Source: Acanthosepion pharaonis
Lineage: Eukaryota > Mollusca > Cephalopoda > Sepiida > Sepiidae
Assembly (NCBI GenBank): GCA_903632075.3
Contig: CAHIKZ030004549.1
Span: 1,305,001 to 1,369,000, forward strand
DNA length: 64,000 bases
Direction of reading: 5' to 3'
The notes below the pieces were generated by a model. That model worked only from the letters and a program-made list of their open reading frames with translations, was not told where the DNA came from and made no database searches. Positions within the stretch are counted from its first letter, which is position 1. The number at the start of each line of letters is the position of its first letter. The position numbers and the translations under genes are program-made. This document shows, one piece after another, positions 58,216 to 64,000 of this stretch.

Positions 58216-58375
58216 TCCCTACCGTGCGCCGACGGCTTAGTGGTTAGAAGTCTCCGACTGACACCGATTCAGTGGGTTTCGATCTAGCTAGAGGCAACCG
58301 GATGTCTAGCCACACTGATGAGCTGTAAACAGCGAAACAGTCTGTCTGTGGATGACGTTATATATATATATATAT
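58216..58375 (+). mobile_element. tRNA-like SINE / retrozyme-type unit with hammerhead
   Basis: Head: CGGCTTAGTGGTTAGAAG (box A, one mismatch to the consensus) and GGGTTTCGATC (box B with one extra T) spaced as in a tRNA. About 40 nt later comes a complete hammerhead ribozyme (58310-58351), then a (TA)n tail. The combination of pol III promoter and self-cleaving ribozyme in a short unit resembles schistosome Sm-alpha and retrozymes. No target duplication was found. Confidence 0.6.
58310..58351 (+). ncRNA. type I hammerhead ribozyme
   Basis: All conserved parts are present. Stem I CCACA (58310-58314) pairs with TGTGG (58347-58351). Core CTGATGA is 58315-58321. Stem II GCTG/CAGC (58322-58325/58330-58333) has a TAAA loop. 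GAA (58334-58336), then stem III ACA/TGT (58337-58339/58343-58345) with loop GTC. The cleavage-site C is 58346. Beyond a G·A mismatch stem I can extend by two pairs. Predicted self-cleavage after C58346. Confidence 0.85.
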
Positions 58376-58594
58376 AAATTTATATTCTCCCATTAAAAAT
58401 AATATAAAAAATAATATATCTCTTTTGGACGTAGGCAATCATGGCTTTCCACAGATTTCTTTATGATCTGTGAATTGACGTGCGTTCTTTGAAAAGATTC
58501 TGGAGTGATATCCTGATTCCGTCTTCATGGTTTTGGAATCTAAAGTTTTTCTTTTGCCATCCAAGACTAGAAAGTCCAGTCTACACTCTTTAAC

Positions 58595-58770
58595 CCACAT
58601 CTGGGTGTGAGAGAAGAGTTTCATTACATATCTTTCCCAAGGATATTTGTGCAAATGTGAATGCTGAAGCATTGGCCAGTATTTGAACCCAGCTTGCCAT
58701 TTCCACTTTCCATACCAGTGACTGCTAGACTATGCACACATCCAGATCATTGTACCATAATGATAATTCT
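58595..58770 (-). mobile_element. tRNA-derived SINE family 2 (minus)
   Basis: On minus: GCATAGTCTAGCAGTCACTG, GCTGGGTTCAAATACTGGCC (B box), then ACAAATATCCTTGGGAAAG. It ends ~65 bp before ASB3 exon 2. Confidence 0.75.
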
Positions 58771-58833
58771 TTGTGTTAGAAATTTAACCAGAGATACCTT
58801 GTTTTATTTTACACAGTTTCTTTTTATTTCTAG

Positions 58834-58932
58834 GAAGGCCTACTGATGTTCGAGACAACCGTGGTTGGGAACCTTTACATGAAGCAGCCTGGGCCAATAA
58901 TACGGGGTGCCTTCAGGTCTTATTACAAAAAG
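58834..58932 (+). CDS. ASB3: ASB3 orthologue, coding exon 2 (ankyrin repeat 1)
   Basis: Follows acceptor TTTCTTTTTATTTCTAG (AG at 58832-58833) and enters in phase 1, completing a Gly codon (G|GA). It encodes RPTDVRDNRGWEPLHEAAW then ANNTGCLQVLLQK, an ankyrin repeat with the DNRGW.PLHEAA core and the CLQ.LL second helix, matching the human ASB3 segment DNRGWMPIHEAA. The donor is G|GTGAGT at 58932/58933, phase 1. Exon length is 99 nt, so the frame is kept. No later ASB3 exon was found before the window ends, so the rest of the ankyrin array and the SOCS box must lie beyond 64000. Intron 1 is 3.2 kb and carries SINEs and a hammerhead element. Confidence 0.92.
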
Positions 58933-59604
58933 GTGAGTTTCACAAACACTGACGTTCCATTCAGACAGCTTCTTCCCAAGAACTGATATTTTGTGGAACA
59001 GATTCCCAAGGGGATCTAGGTAAATTGCTTGAAATCAATTGCCCGAAAAATAATTTCTCAAACTATCAATTGCTCAAAAGGCAGTTTGCTCGAAGTAATT
59101 TTGAAGATCAATACGCCATGTAAACTGTGCCGTCTCATGACACATCAATGGAGCTCCATTGACGTGTCAATATCCAGCTGGATATAAAAGGAGCTTCAAC
59201 TTTAGCAGTCCTGATTTTTTTTTTTTTTTTCTATATTTGTTTCCTATTTCTATTTCAGTAATTTTAGAGATCTCAAACCCTAGTGATGGACATAATTTTT
59301 GTTGAGAGTGAAAAAGGAAAGAAGTTGTGTTTGGATGGATATCTATATATTAAGGACAAAACAGTATAAGATTTACTGGAAATGTGAAATGTGCAAAAAA
59401 GGAAATGCTTAGCACGTGTTTTTTTTTTTTTTTTAACCACAGGTTTTGAGCAAACTGCCTTTTGAGAAAAAAAAAAGACCTGCCATATAAATGTACTCGT
59501 TCTTTAATTTTAACTGTTCAGTTAACAACAATAAAGTTGTATTATTTTATCTTATAGTAAATATTAGAAACAATGCAGTTTTATTTACTATCGAGCAATT
59601 GATT

Positions 59605-59820
59605 TCGAGCAATTTACCGGGTATGTTCCCAAGGGGATGCTTCCTTGATCACTACAATCTTAACCTTTTCAAGTTTAGGATTAACCCTCATCTTTCCTAC
59701 ATATCTTCATAAACTGCAATACTTAACTCATCCTTTTATGCTTATACAACAACCTCATTCAGTAACTCTCTACATTGAGTGGCTCTTGGTCCTTGTTTGG
59801 GTGAAAAGTAGTATGAAAAA
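59605..59820 (+). mobile_element. LINE family C 3' end, copy 2
   Basis: Encodes NLPGMFPRGCFLDHYNLNLF and KFRINPHLSYISS with stop, then the tail shared with 54945-55135. Confidence 0.7.
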
Positions 59821-59829
59821 CAGTTAAAA

Positions 59830-61240
59830 TATCAATTTCAAGCCAGTATGAAATTGTTATTATCATAAATCATTAGGTAGGTGTAAAAGTTCTTGTTTCC
59901 ATCTACACAGTATTAGAGAAATCTTAGAAGTGTCATTGAAGCTGCTTGACTTTGTTTTTTTTGCAATCCATTGACTGTAGTACATCATTTACATGGCTTA
60001 GGAAAAATCCAGAATTGGGAAACAGGTTTCCTGGGAAATTATCAAAATGAACATCAGTTAGTGTTTGAATATTTGTCATTTTTTTATTACCCGGCATAGG
60101 AAAAAAGTGAATTTGGGATATGATTGTCACAGTTAATTAAAACTGGATGAAGAAAGCAACTAAATCTATAACATTCAGTATCTTAACTTAAATGGAGTCT
60201 TCCACAGAATAACACTCTATGTTTGACGAGATTCAAACAAAACAGTTTGTATAATGAGCTGCTGGAACCTGAAAAAGACTCTTACCATCCAACACTAAAG
60301 TGAGCAATTGGCTTGTTTGAATGGCATATTGGAAACGTGTTGTAGCAAACTTACGGATGAGAATGGGTATGTCTCCATTCACATAAATACAGTAGCAAAT
60401 ACTGTATGTTGGTCTGCAGTTGGAGATTCATTGTGGAATTCACTTGACTCACTTCTAGCAGTTGACTACTACTTCTACAAGATACTGATGAATCTTATAC
60501 GTGTTGTTCTTGTCCTAAGGATTATTGTTCATTACCAACCCTTGTTTGATTATTCAGTAACCTTTCCTAGGTTACAACATAAAGGAAAGTCTCTTTTCTA
60601 GATGAGGAGGAATTCAACTGGTAATTTTGCCATATGACAAGCTCTGTTGTAGAATATGAAAAACAAGGGAGATTACAGATCACGACAGGTATTAGGGAGA
60701 TGTAATTAAATATACTTTAATGTTGAAAAAAATTTATTCAGTATTATCATTGTTTAGGTAATAAGCATTATAACATAGCACAAATAGCTATATTGTGGAT
60801 AAAGGAATTTTTGATAATATATGCATTTTTTATGTATTTATGGTTATTTTTTAACTTTTATCAAAATCAACATTCTTTTGCATGTAGTTATGGATAATGT
60901 ATATTAATTACTAATTTTTTTTTTAATTATTAAGTATTTGTGCTCAGTTGGTGACAGTATTAGCTATCTGCTGATGTGTTAAAATTTTGGAATAATGTAA
61001 TAATAAAAATGTAAATTTCATCTCTCTGATAGATGTTGCGATCTGTTAATAAGAAGCTTTGTTTTAGAATTAACTAACCTGGTTGAGCTTTTGAACTAAA
61101 AAGAGGAAGACAGATTGGCTTGAATTATGATTTATGTATGTAGTAAAATACAAGATTAAAAGAATTAAAATAGATTGATTTAGCATCTTTTTTTTTTTTT
61201 TAACAATGATGTTCACCCTGACAAAACTCAAGAGCTACTC
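59830..61240. other. ASB3 intron sequence, no exon or element seen
   Basis: Contains AAGGGAGATTACAG (60668), a weak mollusc-motif variant. No ankyrin-like exon found. Confidence 0.5.
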
Positions 61241-61248
61241 AAGGTATA

Positions 61249-61510
61249 GGGTTACAGAGTAAGAGGCACAGTTTCTGGGGATGTGTGGGGGGAAGATAAC
61301 TGTTAACTGTAGACTTGAACAGGTTAAGAGTGTAGTGATCGGAGAAGCAGCCTCTTGGATGTCATTTCTATAATGCAGATTGAGGGTTACAGAGTAAGGG
61401 GCAGAGTTTATGCGGATAGGTGGGGAAGATAACGGTTACCCTAGACTTGAACAGGTTAAGATTGTAGCGATCTGGGAAGCAGCCTCTTGGTTGTCAGTTC
61501 CAGAAGGTAG
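61249..61510. repeat. 135-bp tandem duplication
   Basis: GGGTTACAGAGTAAG at 61249 and 61384; both units continue through GACTTGAACAGGTTAAGA and AGCAGCCTCTTGG. Confidence 0.85.
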
Positions 61511-61689
61511 CGGTTCATCAAAAGAATCTGTTTGACTGGAACTTACATTTCACTATTGGGATACAAAGGTAATGATGGTGGTTCGCTTATCAGAGTTTGA
61601 ACTCATGACTTAACATAGTTTTAACTATTTACATTATTTACATGAGGACTCTTGTCATCAGCTTTGTTGTTTTTATTACATTTTAAGTT

Positions 61690-62066
61690 GTTTAAGGTCA
61701 AGTAAAGAGGCAATGGAGATATGGTTCTATGGAAGGATGCTGAGGATATCATGGATCGAGCATGTGAGCAATGATGAGTTCTTGGAGAGGATGCAAACAA
61801 AGAGGAGGCTTATAATGTCAGGAAGAGGTAGCTGAAGTTTCTAGGACACGTAATGAGAAAGGAGTTCCTGGAGAATCTGATACTAACAAGTCGAATAGAG
61901 GGAAAGAGAGACAAGGGAAAGCAACACATGATATAACTCGCAGGCTTGAGCAGAACATGGTCTGGTGGAGGTGGTAGAGGGATGAAATTTATTGAGAGCT
62001 ACAAGGGATGGGTTAAGTGGAGAGCCATGATCGCTTACGTCTTGAAAGGACACGGCACATAAGAAA
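61690..62066 (+). pseudogene. LINE family B C-terminus, copy 3
   Basis: GGAAGGATGCTGAGGATATC to GAAAGGACACGGCACATAAG matches the C-terminal coding end of the copies at 40.0 and 41.1 kb (Y-G-R-M-L-R-I-S-W), interrupted by stops. Confidence 0.75.
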
Positions 62067-62159
62067 GAAAACAAGGTGTACATTCTCTTCACCCTGATTT
62101 ACCACTAAAAATATGGCAATTGAATGAAACTAGATGACATGCAGAAAGGAATCTTGTTT

Positions 62160-62335
62160 TGTTTTTTTAATTCTTTGACCACAAGCAAAGCAATAAATCC
62201 ACTAAGACTCAATGTGTTACTATGTGGTAGAGAAGATGAGAGAAAGTAAGCACTATTAAGCAGAGAGAACAATAAAAGAACAGGAATTAAGAAGATAGAA
62301 GCTAACGATTGATATTGCACTTAAATTGATTTTCA
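62160..62335 (-). mobile_element. LINE family A 3' tail (minus), copy h
   Basis: CAAGCAAAGCAATAAATCCACTAAGA … AGAGAACAATAAAAGAACAG words match the other tails. Confidence 0.65.
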
Positions 62336-62564
62336 TTGAGGAATCTCTATAATCTTTAACAAACTTCTTTTTAAACAAAAATTGACATTACACTTTTCCT
62401 TCTCAAGGAATATCTTCTCTACAACTTTCACTGAATAGCATTTAAATGTGAGTCAAATGGATCGTGTTTTTTCACACTTGAACCATTGATTCAGTTTAGA
62501 ATTATCAACAATACTTTAACCTTCAGAATTATTTTAGATAGATCAGTTTTTTAATATTTTTTTT

Positions 62565-62924
62565 TAATAATTTCACCCAAGCAAGGCAATGGAGCCACTA
62601 AGATGTAAGGGGGTTACTGAGTGTTAGAGAATATGAGAAAAAAAACATTATTAAGGGGAGAGAACAATAAAAGAACAAGAATTAAGAAGACAGAAGCTAA
62701 AAATTGACATTGCATTTAAATTTTTGAAGATTAATGTTGACTGGGAAGTAAAAGCCAGAAGAGAATTCCATAAGTGAAATATGCGATAGAAGAAACTGTT
62801 AGAACTTAAGTTAGATCTAGCATTTCAAGTGTAAAATGATGAGACATTACAGCCAATTTGCACTTAAATTCATAAAGTCGAGGTACCAAAAAGAAAAGTT
62901 CATTAGAATAATTACTGTGGAGCA
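62565..62924 (-). mobile_element. LINE family A C-terminal module and tail (minus), copy i
   Basis: AAGCAAGGCAATGGAGCCAC … GAAGAGAATTCCATAAGTGA matches the copies at 13.2 and 53.9 kb. It is cut at its 5' end by the hAT element at 62933. Confidence 0.7.
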
Positions 62925-62932
62925 GTGGTTTC

Positions 62933-63398
62933 CAACTGATTTTAGGGCCCTGCCCCACTATGATATTTCTAAATTTCTGCTGCCCCCCTCCTCTGTAATA
63001 TTTATTTCTTACATGTTCAAAATTTTACTGCAATTCATGTGAATATGGCCATTAATTTGGTCTCTAAACAAGTCTCCAAAGACCATGACATCCATAAAAG
63101 AGAAAAGTTAAAAAAAACAAAAAGACAGTTAAATATATATAGTTTGAAAACATATAATAGATAACTGAAAGGTAGAAATATAAAATATTTGAATGAAATG
63201 TTATTCTGTAATATACTTTGATCATTTTAATCATGAAATAATAATGCAAATTGAAATTTGAACTCACTAGAAAACAATTCACTGTTAATAACTCATTCTC
63301 AAATTGCCCCCTTATTCTGTTAGTATAGTAAGCCGAAGGGTGCACATCCAACGTATGCCCCACCAAAATATTACCACGCCCCATATTGGGAATCATTG
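62933..63398. mobile_element. non-autonomous hAT (Charlie-like) element, 466 bp
   Basis: Ends CAGTGGTTTCCAACTG and (reverse complement) CAATGATTCCCAATAT, differing only by transitions over 13 bp. Imperfect 8-bp duplication CTGTGGAG (62925-62932)/CTGTAGAA (63399-63406). No transposase inside. Confidence 0.7.
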
Positions 63399-63879
63399 CT
63401 GTAGAATAATTGGCTATAATTGGTTAAATGTAATTGGCAGAACTGCTCAACAAACAGAATTAACAAAGTAAATAAATAAGAAGAAGAGAAAGAAAAGAGA
63501 AGAACAGGACAAAAAATAATATTGAGCAAAAAATATATGAAAGGCAAAAACAAAAGCAATAAGGTGAAGCAAACAGTAATATTAACTTATGCTGTGGTGT
63601 AGGGAATTTACCTGGAAATTTATTCACCCATGTTGGGATTACTGATCTGAGCATACCTTCCTCCTACTCAATTTGTCTCCTCCCATCACTTATTCATGCT
63701 GCTAAAGTGCCCAGCAATTTATTTTTGTTTTTCATCTTCGACGAGGTTGGCAGAAGTGGCTCAAAGACCTCTATGTGCCAAGCTGTCTGTATATAAGAAA
63801 ATAACAAAGACCATTGTGATCTTTATTTAAGGCCATGTTATTAAACATGTCACATAAGCTAAAAGGTATTTAAAATGGT

Positions 63880-64000
63880 TATTGGCCCTTGCTTGATGAC
63901 ATTCCTTTGGAGGGTTGGCGGGATTGTACCTCGATTAAGGGACGAGCCTCGCGAAAGGGAGTGGCTCTTGCAGCCTGTCTCACTGGCGATGATGCAAGGT
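63880..64000. other. GC-rich structured block at window edge
   Basis: Contrasts sharply with the AT-rich flank. It has a GAGCC…GGCTC stem (63946-63968), and CCCTTGCTTGATGAC at the left partly inverts as GCGATGATGCAAGG at the right edge. It may be the start of another retroposed structured RNA or SINE cut by the window. Confidence 0.35.

Noticed and set aside
60308..60601. possible ASB3 exon
   Set aside because: No ankyrin signature, no matching splice phase; composition is not conserved-looking.

Overview
This window is eukaryotic and probably from a mollusc, most likely a coleoid cephalopod such as an octopus; the species call is inference. The support is AT-rich sequence with many long (TA)n tracts, several tRNA-derived SINE families, abundant LINE, Penelope-like, hAT, mariner and Tc1 remnants, scattered copies of the AAGGGAGATAACTC-type motif common in mollusc DNA, and two split host genes with conserved animal orthologues.

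Host genes. FBXL8 (F-box and leucine-rich repeat protein 8) lies on the minus strand as two coding exons (15485-15235 and 12288-11355). They join in phase to 394 codons across a 2.9 kb intron filled with LINE debris. ASB3 (ankyrin repeat and SOCS box protein 3) begins on the plus strand, with coding exons at 55530-55626 and 58834-58932, and continues beyond the right edge. Both encode substrate adaptors of cullin-RING ubiquitin ligases. A third coding-like ORF (28122-28388, minus) is unidentified.

Mobile DNA dominates the rest. 1-3.6 kb: LINE scraps, a palindromic/tandem fold-back cluster and tRNA SINEs. 6.6-10.1 kb: Penelope-like (PLE) fragments, a GIY-YIG end on plus and a reverse transcriptase on minus. 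16.2-18.6 kb: SINEs, an inverted repeat pair and a 212-bp insert with a 16-bp target duplication. 20.8-26.1 kb: a decayed Ty3/Gypsy element on minus with reverse transcriptase, RNase H, integrase and an envelope-like ORF. 34-41.5 kb: LINE copies, two long hairpins and a deleted mariner. 44.1-49.1 kb: a SINE inside a LINE tail, then a complete hAT element with an 8-bp target duplication that was itself interrupted by a PLE with its own 10-bp duplication and ~500-bp inverted ends. 50.4-53.7 kb: a short hAT derivative, a SINE and a Tc1 element with TIRs. 54-63.4 kb: LINE tails and SINEs around the ASB3 exons, and another short hAT element.

The most interesting signals are RNA-like. A canonical type I hammerhead ribozyme at 58310-58351 sits directly after a tRNA-like pol III promoter segment, like a retrozyme or hammerhead SINE. 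A second complete hammerhead fold at 38350-38404 carries a C3-to-U and G8-to-A change that preserves the tertiary base pair between those positions. Several weaker CTGAnGA/stem/GAAA cores recur in PLE-associated repeats.

Long stretches (roughly 4-6.6, 10.2-11.1, 29.7-34.3, 42.1-43.7 and 59.8-61.2 kb) show no recognisable gene.
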